Shown in pieces: positions 44,056 through 51,996 of a stretch of DNA of 64,000 bases. The first letter of the stretch is position 1. Each line of letters opens with the position of its first letter. The DNA is from Streptomyces sp. NBC_00390 (lineage in GTDB: Bacteria; Actinomycetota; Actinomycetes; Streptomycetales; Streptomycetaceae). Location of the stretch: the NCBI RefSeq assembly GCF_036057275.1, contig NZ_CP107945.1:3844001-3908000 (forward strand), written 5' to 3'. The position numbers and the translations under genes were made by a program. Below the pieces are notes generated by a model that worked only from the letters and a program-made list of their open reading frames with translations, ran no database searches and was not told the origin of the DNA.

Positions 44056-44400
44056 CTATCCGACCGCGGCGTACGTCTCGTAGGTCTCGTCGTCGTCGAG
44101 ACCCACCGGCAGAATGCCCGCGCTGCGTTCGTACTCGGTCCGCGCGGTTTCGAGCAGTCTGCGCCAGGAGGTGACCGTGGGGCGCCTGCGCAGCAGTGCG
44201 CGCCGTTCCCGCTCGGTCATGCCTCCCCAGACTCCGAACTCGACGCGATTGTCGAGCGCATCGGCCAGGCACTCGGTCCGCACCGGACACCCGGTGCACA
44301 CCGCCTTGGCCCTGTTCTGTGCAGCCCCTTGTACGAACAGTTCATCCGGATCGGTAGTGCGGCAGGCTGCCTGCGCACTCCAGTCGGTTACCCAGCCCAT
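44056..44400 (-). CDS. wblA: WhiB-like regulator WblA
   Basis: A 114-residue iron-sulfur regulator. The four cluster cysteines are at 13, 35, 38 and 44 (C-x21-C-x2-C-x5-C). The GVWGG turn is at 56-60, followed by the basic DNA-contact region RERRALLRRRPTV. It matches WblA, a global developmental regulator that represses many antibiotic clusters and corresponds to mycobacterial WhiB4. The ATG at 44400 fits the known protein. A GTG 57 bases upstream would add 19 residues but has no good ribosome site. Confidence 0.95.
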   Translation of the reverse strand: MGWVTDWSAQAACRTTDPDELFVQGAAQNRAKAVCTGCPVRTECLADALDNRVEFGVWGGMTERERRALLRRRPTVTSWRRLLETARTEYERSAGILPVGLDDDETYETYAAVG

Positions 44401-44795
44401 GCCGGCGCCGTCCTCTCCCGAATCGAGGCTCCCCCACGGCGGCAGCGGCATATTCACCGCTGCCAGTTGAGGACGTTACGGAAGGTGGGGACGGCGCAAC
44501 ACCCCCGTGGGGCCCAATCTTGAATGGCCCGAACGGACTATGCGTACGCGGCAGATCACCCAGGGGAGTGACCTGAGGGCATACGTAGCAATCCCGGCAA
44601 ATCGGGATACTTCAGTTGGGTCACATCGGACGCCGAATGACACAAACGGCGGATTCGGACACAACTCCACCGGATTCGGGTACAGCGGAAGTTGTCTCAG
44701 GTACTTGATGCGAAACCGCACTGCTGTGACAGTTGGGAGCAGCTTAGGCCAAGGCATATACGCGTGTCCGGCGAATGAGAACGTAGGCTGCCCTC
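44401..44795. promoter_or_regulatory. Divergent control region of wblA and the PBP gene
   Basis: 395 bases without a gene. Notable elements: an inverted repeat TCAC-N8-GTGA at 44556-44571, and the nonamer CGGATTCGG repeated directly at 44650-44658 and 44671-44679, exactly 21 bases apart. The region is less GC-rich than coding DNA. wblA is under several developmental regulators in Streptomyces, so binding sites are expected here. The inverted repeat is close to, but one base longer in spacing than, the BldD consensus. Confidence 0.5.
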
Positions 44796-47066
44796 ATGGC
44801 AAACAAGCGCGCGGGCGGAGGTCTGACCGGGACCCAGCAGGCCGCCAAGTTCCTCGGTGTCAGTGTGCTCTCAGGAGCGGTGCTGGCCGGCATCGCGCTG
44901 CCCGCCATCGGCGCGCTGGGACTCGCGGCCAAGGGAACGGTCGAGGGATTCGACGAGATCCCCGCCAACCTCAAGACTCCGCCGCTGAGTCAGCGCACCA
45001 CCATCCTCGACTCCCAGGGCGGGCAGATCGCCACGGTCTACTCCCGCGACCGTACGGTCGTGCCGCTCAAGGACATCTCGCCGTACATGCAGAAGGCGAT
45101 CGTCGCCATCGAGGACTCCCGCTTCTACGAGCACGGAGCGGTCGACCTCAAGGGTGTGCTGCGCGCGGTCAACAAGAACGCGCAGACGGGCGGCGTGACC
45201 GAGGGCGCCTCCACGCTCACCCAGCAGTACGTGAAGAACGTCTTCGTCGAGGAGGCCGGAGACGACCCGGACAAGGTCGCCCAGGCCACCCAGCAGACCA
45301 TCGGCCGCAAGATCCGCGAGCTCAAGTACGCGATCCAGGTCGAGGAGGAGCTGGGCAAGAAGAAGATCCTGGAGAACTACCTCAACATCACCTTCTTCGG
45401 CCAGCAGGCCTACGGCATCGAGGCGGCGTCCCACCGCTACTTCTCCAAGTCGGCCAAGGACCTCAAGCTGGAGGAGGCCGCCCTGCTGGCCGGCATCGTC
45501 CAGTCGCCGAGCCGCTACGACCCGGTCAACGACACGGAAGAGGCCGTCAAGCGCCGCAACACGGTGCTTCAGCGCATGGCCGACACCCGTGACGTCTCCC
45601 AGGAGGAGGCGGACCGGGCCAAGGAAGCCCCGATCAAGCTGAAGGTCAGCAAGCCGAAGAACGGCTGCATCACCGCCGTCAGCGGTGCCGGCTTCTTCTG
45701 CGACTACGTGCGCAAGACGATCCTCTCCGACCCCGCCTTCGGGAAGACGGAGGAGGAGCGCCAGAAACTGTGGAACCTCGGCGGTCTGACCATCAGGACC
45801 ACGCTCGACCCGCGGGCGCAGAAGGCCGCCAACGAGGCAGCCACCTCCAAGGTCAACAAGGACGACAAGGTCGCGGCGTCCGTGGTGCAGGTTCAGCCCG
45901 GCAGCGGCAAGATCCTGTCGATGGGCCAGTCCCGCCCGTACGGCCTGGACCAGAAGCGGCACGAGACCGTGCTGAATCTGGCCGTCGACAACAAGATGGG
46001 CGGCACCACCTACGGCTTCCAGGTCGGCTCGACGTTCAAGCCGATCACCGCCGCAGCGGCGCTGGAGAAGGGCCTCAGCCCGGCCCAGACCTTCGCCACG
46101 CCCTGGAAGATCACCCTGCCGATGAACTCGTTCACCAACTGCTCGGGGTCCCCCGCCGGTAGCGGCACCTGGCCCGTGCAGAACGAGCTGCAGTCGGAGG
46201 CCGGCAGCTGGGACATGACCAGCGCGCTCGGGAAGTCCATCAACACCTACTTCGCATCACTGGAGCAGATGGCCGGGCTGTGCGAGACGGTCGAGATGGC
46301 GAAGAAGATGGGCTACAAGACGGGCGACGGCAAGAAGATCGGCGAGGACCCGTCGATCACCCTGGGCGCCGAGGAGAGCACGCCGCTCTCCATGGCCGCC
46401 ACCTACGCCACGTTCGCCAACCGCGGCACCTACTGCTCGCCCGTCGCCATCGAGTCCATCGCGGACCCGAACGGCAAGAGCCTGCCGGTGCCGAAGACCT
46501 CGTGCTCGCAGGCGATGAGCGAGCAGACCGCGGACACCATCAACCAGATGCTCAAGGGCGTGGTCGAGGACGGCACCGGCACGGCGGCCGGTCTGAGTGA
46601 CCGCGACAACGCGGGCAAGACCGGCACCACGAACGACCGCAAGGACGCCTGGTTCGTCGGGTACACGCCCAACCTCTCCACCGCCGTGTGGGTGGGTGAC
46701 GACATCGGCGAGAAGACCTCGATGTTCCGGATCACCATCGGTGGCCAGTACTACGACAAGGTCTGCGGCGGCTGCCTGCCCGGCCCGATCTGGAAGATCG
46801 CGATGTCGGGGGCGCTCGACGCCTCCGAGACCCCGAGCTTCAACCCGGTCTCGGTGCCCCGTGGCGAGGAGAAGGAAGACAAGGAAGACAGGGACAGGGA
46901 CAGAGACCGGGACGACAGGGAGAAGCCCGGCGATCCCGGTCCCGGCGGGCAGACGCCCTGGCCCGGTGTCTCGATCCCTCCGGACCTGATCGGCGGCGGG
47001 AACAACCGCGGCCAGACGAACGGCGGCCCGGCGAACGGCGGCGCGACGGCCACCCCTTGGCCGTGA
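44796..47066 (+). CDS. Bifunctional penicillin-binding protein (PonA2-like)
   Basis: A 756-residue class A PBP making and cross-linking peptidoglycan. It has a short cytoplasmic start and one membrane helix (residues ~19-46). The GT51 glycosyltransferase has catalytic Glu106 (AIEDSRFYEH) and GASTLTQQYVKN. The transpeptidase has S412-T-F-K, S481-I-N and K608-T-G. A charged tail (EDKEDRDRDRDRDDREK) and a Pro/Gly/Asn-rich end follow, with no PASTA domain. It corresponds in place to mycobacterial PonA2 (next to WhiB4). It ends in a very strong terminator. Confidence 0.94.
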   Translation: MANKRAGGGLTGTQQAAKFLGVSVLSGAVLAGIALPAIGALGLAAKGTVEGFDEIPANLKTPPLSQRTTILDSQGGQIATVYSRDRTVVPLKDISPYMQKAIVAIEDSRFYEHGAVDLKGVLRAVNKNAQTGGVTEGASTLTQQYVKNVFVEEAGDDPDKVAQATQQTIGRKIRELKYAIQVEEELGKKKILENYLNITFFGQQAYGIEAASHRYFSKSAKDLKLEEAALLAGIVQSPSRYDPVNDTEEAVKRRNTVLQRMADTRDVSQEEADRAKEAPIKLKVSKPKNGCITAVSGAGFFCDYVRKTILSDPAFGKTEEERQKLWNLGGLTIRTTLDPRAQKAANEAATSKVNKDDKVAASVVQVQPGSGKILSMGQSRPYGLDQKRHETVLNLAVDNKMGGTTYGFQVGSTFKPITAAAALEKGLSPAQTFATPWKITLPMNSFTNCSGSPAGSGTWPVQNELQSEAGSWDMTSALGKSINTYFASLEQMAGLCETVEMAKKMGYKTGDGKKIGEDPSITLGAEESTPLSMAATYATFANRGTYCSPVAIESIADPNGKSLPVPKTSCSQAMSEQTADTINQMLKGVVEDGTGTAAGLSDRDNAGKTGTTNDRKDAWFVGYTPNLSTAVWVGDDIGEKTSMFRITIGGQYYDKVCGGCLPGPIWKIAMSGALDASETPSFNPVSVPRGEEKEDKEDRDRDRDRDDREKPGDPGPGGQTPWPGVSIPPDLIGGGNNRGQTNGGPANGGATATPWP

Positions 47067-47105
47067 CGGTGAGGTAGTGCGCGCCGCAGCGCGGGTGCGG
47101 GAACG

Positions 47106-47149
47106 ACGGAGCGGGCCCGGTCCGAGATCTCGGACCGGGCCCGCTCCGT
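47106..47149. terminator. Strong bidirectional terminator, 44-bp perfect inverted repeat
   Basis: Perfectly self-complementary around a central GAGATCTC, with 22-base arms containing GAGCGGGCCCGGTCCGAG. It lies between the convergent PBP and YqeY genes. Confidence 0.92.
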
Positions 47150-47151
47150 AT

Positions 47152-47181
47152 CAGTCTCCGCGTGAGCAGTCTCCGCGTGAG
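47152..47181. repeat. 15-bp tandem duplication
   Basis: CAGTCTCCGCGTGAG occurs twice head to tail directly after the terminator and 14 bases before the YqeY stop. It is probably a recent slippage event in non-coding DNA. Confidence 0.85.
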
Positions 47182-47194
47182 CCGTCTTCGGGCC

Positions 47195-47659
47195 TCAGCC
47201 CGCGAGCAGCTGCTTCACCACGGCGGCGACCCGGCCGCCCTCGGCGCGGCCCGCCACCTTCGGGTTCACGATCTTCATGACGGCGCCCATGGCCCGCGGC
47301 CCCTCGGCGCCGGCCGCCTTGGCCTCCTCGACGGCCTGGGCCACGATCTGGTGGAGCTCGTCGTCCGTCAGCTGCTGCGGCAGGTAGGTGTCGAGGATGA
47401 CGCCCTCCGCCTTCTCCCGCTCGGCCTGCTCGGTCCGACCGCCCTGGGCGAACGCATCGGCGGCCTCGCGGCGCTTCTTCGCCTCCTTGGCGATCACCTT
47501 CTGCACCTCGTCGTCGGAGAGCTCGCGGGCGGTCTTGCCCGAGACCTCCTCCTTCGTGATCGCGGCGAGGGTCAGCCGGAGCGTGGAGGAGCGCAGTTCG
47601 TCGCGCGCCCTGATCGCCTCGGTGAGGTCTTCCTGCAGCTTGGACTTGAGCGTTGTCAT
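47195..47659 (-). CDS. GatB/YqeY-domain protein
   Basis: A 154-residue helical protein, MTTLKSKLQEDLTEAIRARD to VAAVVKQLLAG, matching the YqeY family, which resembles the tRNA-binding tail of the GatB amidotransferase subunit. It has the characteristic KEEVSGKTARELSDDEV and GAVMKIVNPKVAGRAEGGRV stretches. Its role is thought to be tRNA-related but is unproven. The ATG at 47659 is chosen by family length. Confidence 0.9.
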   Translation of the reverse strand: MTTLKSKLQEDLTEAIRARDELRSSTLRLTLAAITKEEVSGKTARELSDDEVQKVIAKEAKKRREAADAFAQGGRTEQAEREKAEGVILDTYLPQQLTDDELHQIVAQAVEEAKAAGAEGPRAMGAVMKIVNPKVAGRAEGGRVAAVVKQLLAG

Positions 47660-47800
47660 GACTTCTTCATAGCCTTTTCTCATGGACCCGGTCAACGAGT
47701 ATTCGCAGGTCAACAATTACTCGGAACGGCTCCGCAGGCCGGCCCGGATTGCCGGGTCTCAGCGAGACAAGCGCAGTCGTACCGACTGGACAGGGGAACC

Positions 47801-48337
47801 GCGGCGGCGATCTACTGCCGGATGTCGCACGTGAACGACGACGATCAAACCGGTGTCGGCCGACAAGAGCGTATCTGCACTGACATCGCGCAGCGGCTCG
47901 GTGTGACGGTCGATCAGCGCCTGGTCTTCGTGGACAAGACCGGTCGGCGTGGCAGCGCAACAGGCAGCGGAAGGGGTGCAACGCCCTGCTCGATGCCGCG
48001 CGGTCCGAAGACATCCGCCACCCTGCACGGCCAGGCGAACCAACGGGATCTTGCCGACCCCGACGACCGGTTCTTTCTGCGCATCGAGGATGCGCACGCT
48101 TGCAGGTCCAGCGACGACACCTCCCGACGACTCAAAGACGCACTGACCGACCGCGCCCAGGACGGCAAGCCGCACACCCGCAAGCGGCGGTACGGCTACG
48201 ACAGGAGCGGCACAGCCATCATTGCCGCAGAGGCCGAGATCGTGCGCGAGATTTTCTCCCGGCACCTCGACGGCGAGACGACCACAGCCATAGCCGTGGA
48301 CCTCGATCGGCGCGAGGAACCCACCGCACTCGCATGA
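47801..48337 (+). pseudogene. Decayed large serine recombinase
   Basis: The frame begins AAIYCRMSHVNDDDQTGVGR, the catalytic-domain start of a large serine integrase, and later reads LHGQANQRDLADPDDRFFLR, DDTSRRLKDAL and KRRYGYDRSG. After FVDKT the frame is lost, and the correct continuation (RSAWQRNRQRKG to LDAARSEDIRH) lies in another frame. The section that should follow (around YHPDRLMR in relatives) is missing. No start codon fits, and the C-terminal DNA-binding half is absent. It is a remnant of a phage or integrative element next to YqeY. Confidence 0.85.
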
Positions 48338-48519
48338 ACGCCGTCCTGCGGTTCCTGCTCAACGCCGTGATCATCGACGAACCGGGCACGAAGGGCAGGT
48401 ACTTCGGCTTCGGGCGGGTGGACATCATCGAGGCGCGCTGCCTCAAAAGAGGACTGCTGCACATATCGGATGAAAGACAGGTAAGCATGACCTTCCTGGA
48501 TGAGGGGCGCGTCTGGTGA
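48334..48519 (+). CDS. Unrecognised 61-residue open frame after the recombinase remnant
   Basis: It starts MNAVLRFLLNAVIIDEPGTK and ends MTFLDEGRVW. Its ATG overlaps the stop of the recombinase frame (ATGA). Codon use is reasonable in the first half and poorer in the second. I do not recognise it. It could be a remnant of the same mobile element. Nothing else is visible up to the bacterioferritin gene. Confidence 0.3.
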   Translation: MNAVLRFLLNAVIIDEPGTKGRYFGFGRVDIIEARCLKRGLLHISDERQVSMTFLDEGRVW

Positions 48520-48595
48520 AACCATGCCTATAGGTATGCAGCCGCCGGTGCGGCGCCTCTCTGTGCCACCCGGCCAGGAACGTGGGAGGCGAACC

Positions 48596-49075
48596 ATGCA
48601 GGGCGACCCCGAAATCTTGGAGTTCCTCAACGAGCAGCTGACCGCCGAGCTGACCGCGATCAATCAGTACTTCCTGCACGCCAAGATGCAGGAGAGCTTC
48701 GGCTGGACCAGGCTTGCAGCGCACACCCGGCACGAGTCGTTCGACGAGATGAAGCACGCCGAGATCCTGACCGACCGGATTCTCCTGCTGGACGGCCTGC
48801 CGAACTACCAGCGGCTCTTCCATGTGCGGGTGGGCCAGGCAGTGACCGAGATGCTCCAGGCGGACCGCGAGGTCGAGGTCGAAGCGATCGACCGCCTCAA
48901 GCGCGGCGTCGAGGTCATGCGGGCCAAGGGTGACATCACCTCGGCGAACCTCTTCGAGTCGATTCTCGCCGACGAGGAAGACCACATCGACTACCTCGAC
49001 ACCCAGCTGGACCTGATCGAGAAACTGGGCGAGCCGCTCTACCTCGCCCAGTTGATCGAGCAGCCGGAGGGCTGA
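48596..49075 (+). CDS. bfr: Bacterioferritin
   Basis: A 159-residue heme-binding ferritin that oxidises and stores iron in a 24-subunit shell. All ferroxidase ligands are at the canonical positions: Glu18, Glu51, His54, Glu94, Glu127 and His130. The heme ligand Met52 is also present (FDEMKHAEIL). The start ATG 48596 has GGGAGG upstream. No bacterioferritin-associated ferredoxin gene is adjacent. It is followed by an iron transport operon under iron boxes, which makes this a small iron homeostasis locus. Confidence 0.96.
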   Translation: MQGDPEILEFLNEQLTAELTAINQYFLHAKMQESFGWTRLAAHTRHESFDEMKHAEILTDRILLLDGLPNYQRLFHVRVGQAVTEMLQADREVEVEAIDRLKRGVEVMRAKGDITSANLFESILADEEDHIDYLDTQLDLIEKLGEPLYLAQLIEQPEG

Positions 49076-49253
49076 CTCGCCGCGCCCCCGACCTGCGCAG
49101 GGCAGCCCGGGTACGTCCACTCGCGAGTGCCGGCCGCACGTCTCGGTGCCATGTCGCAGGTGCGCCCTCCAAGACCCCGTAGCTCTGCGCGCCCTTGCCG
49201 CTCGGGTCGGACCAGCGGTGACACCACCCGGTCAACCGGCAAATCTCGCACAT
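48936..49253 (-). CDS. Doubtful small Cys-containing open frame facing the iron boxes
   Basis: An ATG directly behind AAAGGGG, 10 bases from the first iron box, opens the frame MCEICRLTGWCHRWSDPSGK. The first ~30 codons have GC-rich third positions and three Cys. After about 60 codons it becomes Arg/Ala-rich and runs antisense into bfr. It may be a truncated divergent gene or a chance frame. Confidence 0.2.
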   Translation of the reverse strand: MCEICRLTGWCHRWSDPSGKGAQSYGVLEGAPATWHRDVRPALASGRTRAALRRSGARRVSPPAARSTGRGRAARPVSRSGPAGCRGSRCGLPRRRESTRRGSPR

Positions 49254-49263
49254 CCCCTTTGTC

Positions 49264-49302
49264 TTAGGTTAGCCTGACTTAAGCGAGGTTAGCCTGACCT
49301 AA
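49264..49302. promoter_or_regulatory. Two tandem iron boxes (IdeR/DmdR1 sites)
   Basis: TTAGGTTAGCCTGACTTAA (49264-49282) and CGAGGTTAGCCTGACCTAA (49284-49302) closely match the IdeR/DmdR1 operator TTAGGTTAGGCTAACCTAA. They lie 55 bases before the start of the iron transporter operon. With iron, the DtxR-family regulator should bind and repress. Confidence 0.92.
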
Positions 49303-49356
49303 CATCGGTCGGGTCGCCCGCCTGAAGACCGGCCCGCCGGCAACGGAGGAGTGGGG

Positions 49357-50427
49357 ATGGTACGTACGCCCGGTATGAGGGTGAGGCTCGTGCTGGCGTC
49401 GGCGAGCGTCGGTCTGCTGGCCCTGGGCACCGCGGGATGCGGCGAGGAAGCCGACGGGAGCGAGCAGCCGACGGCCACCCCGCGCGCCGACAAGAAGATC
49501 ACCGTGTACAGCGGGCGGAGCGAGGAACTCGTCAAGCCGGTGATCGAGGACTTCGAGAAGGCCAGCGGTATCACTGTCGACGTGCGGTACGGCGAGACCG
49601 CGCAAATGGCCGCCCAACTGCAGGAAGAGGGCGGCCGGAGCCCGGCGGACGTCTTTCTGGCGCAGGACGCCGGGGCACTGGGAGCCGTGACCGAGCACGG
49701 GCTGTTCGCGACGCTGCCCGACCAGGTCCTGGACAAGGTGCCATCGGCCTACCGGGCCGAGGGCGGGCAGTGGGTCGGGGTGACCGGCCGCGCGCGCGTG
49801 ATGGTCTACAACGTGGACGAGGTTCCCCGGGCCGACCTGCCGAAGTCGGTGTTCGAGGTGACCGAGCCCGAATGGAAGGGCAAGGTCGGCATCGCGCCGA
49901 CCAACGGCTCGTTCCAGGCCTTCATCACCGCGATGCGAGTGAAGTACGGCGACGAGAGGACACAGGACTTCCTCGACGGACTGAAGGCCAACGACGCGCA
50001 GATCAGGGAAGGAAACGCGCCGATCGTCGCCGATGTCGACAAGGGCACGCTCGCCGCCGGGCTGGTCAACCACTACTACGTGTACGAGCTGGCCAAGGAA
50101 AAGGGCACCAGCGTCGATGACCTCAAGGCGCAGAACCACTTCTTCCCCGACAAAGACATCGGCTCCCTGGTCAATGTCTCCGGGGTCGGCGTGCTGAAGA
50201 AGGCCGGCGACGACCCCGACGCGCGGGAATTCGTCGACTACCTGCTGGGCACCGGGGCGCAGACCTACTTCGCGGAAGAGACCTACGAGTATCCGCTGGT
50301 GGCCGGCGTCGACACCGCACCCGGCCTGCCCGAACTGTCCTCCCTCGCGGCGCCGGACATCGACCTCGACGATCTCGCCGATCTGGAGACCACGATCAAA
50401 ATGATCAAGGATTCGGGGCTGGCCTGA
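49357..50427 (+). CDS. fbpA: Iron(III) ABC transporter, substrate-binding lipoprotein
   Basis: A 356-residue protein. The signal peptide ends in lipobox GTAGC with Cys28 as lipidation site. The mature domain starts KKITVYSGRSEELVKPVIED, the typical opening of FbpA/FutA ferric-iron-binding proteins, with YGETAQMAAQLQEEG and LVNHYYVYELAKEKG later (paired tyrosines as iron ligands). It captures Fe(III) outside the membrane. The ATG at 49357 has GGAGGAGTGGGG before it. First gene of a three-gene operon under two iron boxes. Confidence 0.92.
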   Translation: MVRTPGMRVRLVLASASVGLLALGTAGCGEEADGSEQPTATPRADKKITVYSGRSEELVKPVIEDFEKASGITVDVRYGETAQMAAQLQEEGGRSPADVFLAQDAGALGAVTEHGLFATLPDQVLDKVPSAYRAEGGQWVGVTGRARVMVYNVDEVPRADLPKSVFEVTEPEWKGKVGIAPTNGSFQAFITAMRVKYGDERTQDFLDGLKANDAQIREGNAPIVADVDKGTLAAGLVNHYYVYELAKEKGTSVDDLKAQNHFFPDKDIGSLVNVSGVGVLKKAGDDPDAREFVDYLLGTGAQTYFAEETYEYPLVAGVDTAPGLPELSSLAAPDIDLDDLADLETTIKMIKDSGLA

Positions 50428-50456
50428 GTACCACGCCGACCCTCGCCCTCCGTGGG

Positions 50457-51995
50457 GTGCGGCGGCTCGTGCCGCGCCCGGCGCTGGCAGTCGCTGCGTC
50501 CCTCGCGGCAGGCGTCGCCCTCATCCCCCTGGCCTACCTGGGCGCTCGAGTCGGCCAAGCGGGCTGGGACCGGATCGCCGACGAACTGTTCACGGCACGC
50601 ACGGCGGAACTCGCCGCCCGGAGCATGGCGCTGGCGGCCGTGGTCACCGCAGGATGCACGGTGGTCGGCGTGGCCTCGGCGTTCCTCGTCACCCGGACCG
50701 ACCTGCCCGGGCGACGGCTCTTCGGGGTGCTCGCCACCCTGCCACTCGCCGTGCCCACCTATGTCGCCGGGTTCGCCTGGGTCTCCACGGTCAGTGGATT
50801 CGAGGGTTTCTGGCCGGCCGCGCTGGTACTGACGCTGTGCTCGTACCCGTACGTCTACCTGCCCGTCGCGGCCGCGCTGTCGGGCGCGGACCCGGCGCAG
50901 GAAGAGGTCGCGCGGTCGCTCGGGCGCGGGCCGTGGCGCACGTTCACCGGCGTGACCATGCGTCAGGTGCGGCCGGCGATCACGGCGGGTGCGCTGCTCG
51001 TCGCTCTCTACGTGCTCTCCGACTTCGGTGCCGTATCCCTGGTACGGGTGGACGTCCTCACGCGGGCCGTCTTCGCCTCGATCACCCTGGGATACGACCG
51101 CACCGGCGCGCTGGTCCTCGCCACCGCTCTGTGTGCGCTCACCGCGCTCATCCTGATGGGCGAGCAGCTGACCCGGCGCCACGGGGCCCGCTATGCGCGG
51201 CTCGGCGGCGGAGGGGGACGGCCCCCCGTGCAGCTGCGGCTGGGGCGGTTGCGTTGGACTGCCGTGCTGGGGCTCACCGGCGTGGCGGCACTGGCGCTGG
51301 GGGTCCCGGCGGCAAGCCTGCTGCGGTGGTCCGGTGAGGGCGTCTCGCGGCCCGGATCGACGGGCGGGATCGCCGCAGCGGCGGGCAACTCGCTGTGGTT
51401 CGCCCTGGCCGGCGCGGGCCTGACCATGCTGCTGGCGCTGCCACTGGGGCTGCTGACCGCCCGCGCGCCCGGGCTGGTCGCCGTCGCCCTGGACCGTCTG
51501 GCCTATGTGTCGCACGCACTGCCGGGCGTCGTCATCGGGCTTTCGCTCGTCTTCTTCGGGATCAACGTGGTGTACCCGCTCTACCAGAGCGTGTGGCTCC
51601 TCGCGCTGGCGTACGCGGCACTCTTCCTGCCGCTCGCGGTCGCCGCGGTCGGCAGTGCCGCAGTGCAGGCACCGCCCGCCCTGGAGGAGGTGGCCCGCTC
51701 GCTCGGCCGCCGCCGGTTGTACGTACTGCGCACGGTGACCATGCCGCTGGCCGCACCGGGCATCGGCGCCGGGCTGGTCCTGGTCTTCCTCACCTGCATG
51801 AAGGAGCTGCCCGCCACGCTGCTGCTGCGCCCGACCGGAATGGACACACTCGCCACCGAGCTGTGGACCCGGACGTCGGTCGCCGCGTACGCCGCAGCCG
51901 CGCCCTACGCGGCCCTGCTGGTGCTCGTCTCCGCCGTACCCGCCTGGTGGTTGTCGGCGCGCACCGGCGTCCTCACCCGGGGAGGAGGCAGCTGA
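50457..51995 (+). CDS. fbpB: Iron(III) ABC transporter, permease
   Basis: A 512-residue membrane protein with 12 predicted helices and two tandem permease domains. Each carries an EAA loop (QEEVARSLGRGPWRTFTGVT and LEEVARSLGRRRLYVLRTVT) for contact with the ATPase. This two-domain form is usual for FbpB/FutB. The GTG at 50457 is 29 bases past the preceding stop without a strong ribosome site, so the true start is uncertain. The next gene starts two bases after its stop. Confidence 0.9.
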   Translation: MRRLVPRPALAVAASLAAGVALIPLAYLGARVGQAGWDRIADELFTARTAELAARSMALAAVVTAGCTVVGVASAFLVTRTDLPGRRLFGVLATLPLAVPTYVAGFAWVSTVSGFEGFWPAALVLTLCSYPYVYLPVAAALSGADPAQEEVARSLGRGPWRTFTGVTMRQVRPAITAGALLVALYVLSDFGAVSLVRVDVLTRAVFASITLGYDRTGALVLATALCALTALILMGEQLTRRHGARYARLGGGGGRPPVQLRLGRLRWTAVLGLTGVAALALGVPAASLLRWSGEGVSRPGSTGGIAAAAGNSLWFALAGAGLTMLLALPLGLLTARAPGLVAVALDRLAYVSHALPGVVIGLSLVFFGINVVYPLYQSVWLLALAYAALFLPLAVAAVGSAAVQAPPALEEVARSLGRRRLYVLRTVTMPLAAPGIGAGLVLVFLTCMKELPATLLLRPTGMDTLATELWTRTSVAAYAAAAPYAALLVLVSAVPAWWLSARTGVLTRGGGS

Positions 51996-51996
51996 C

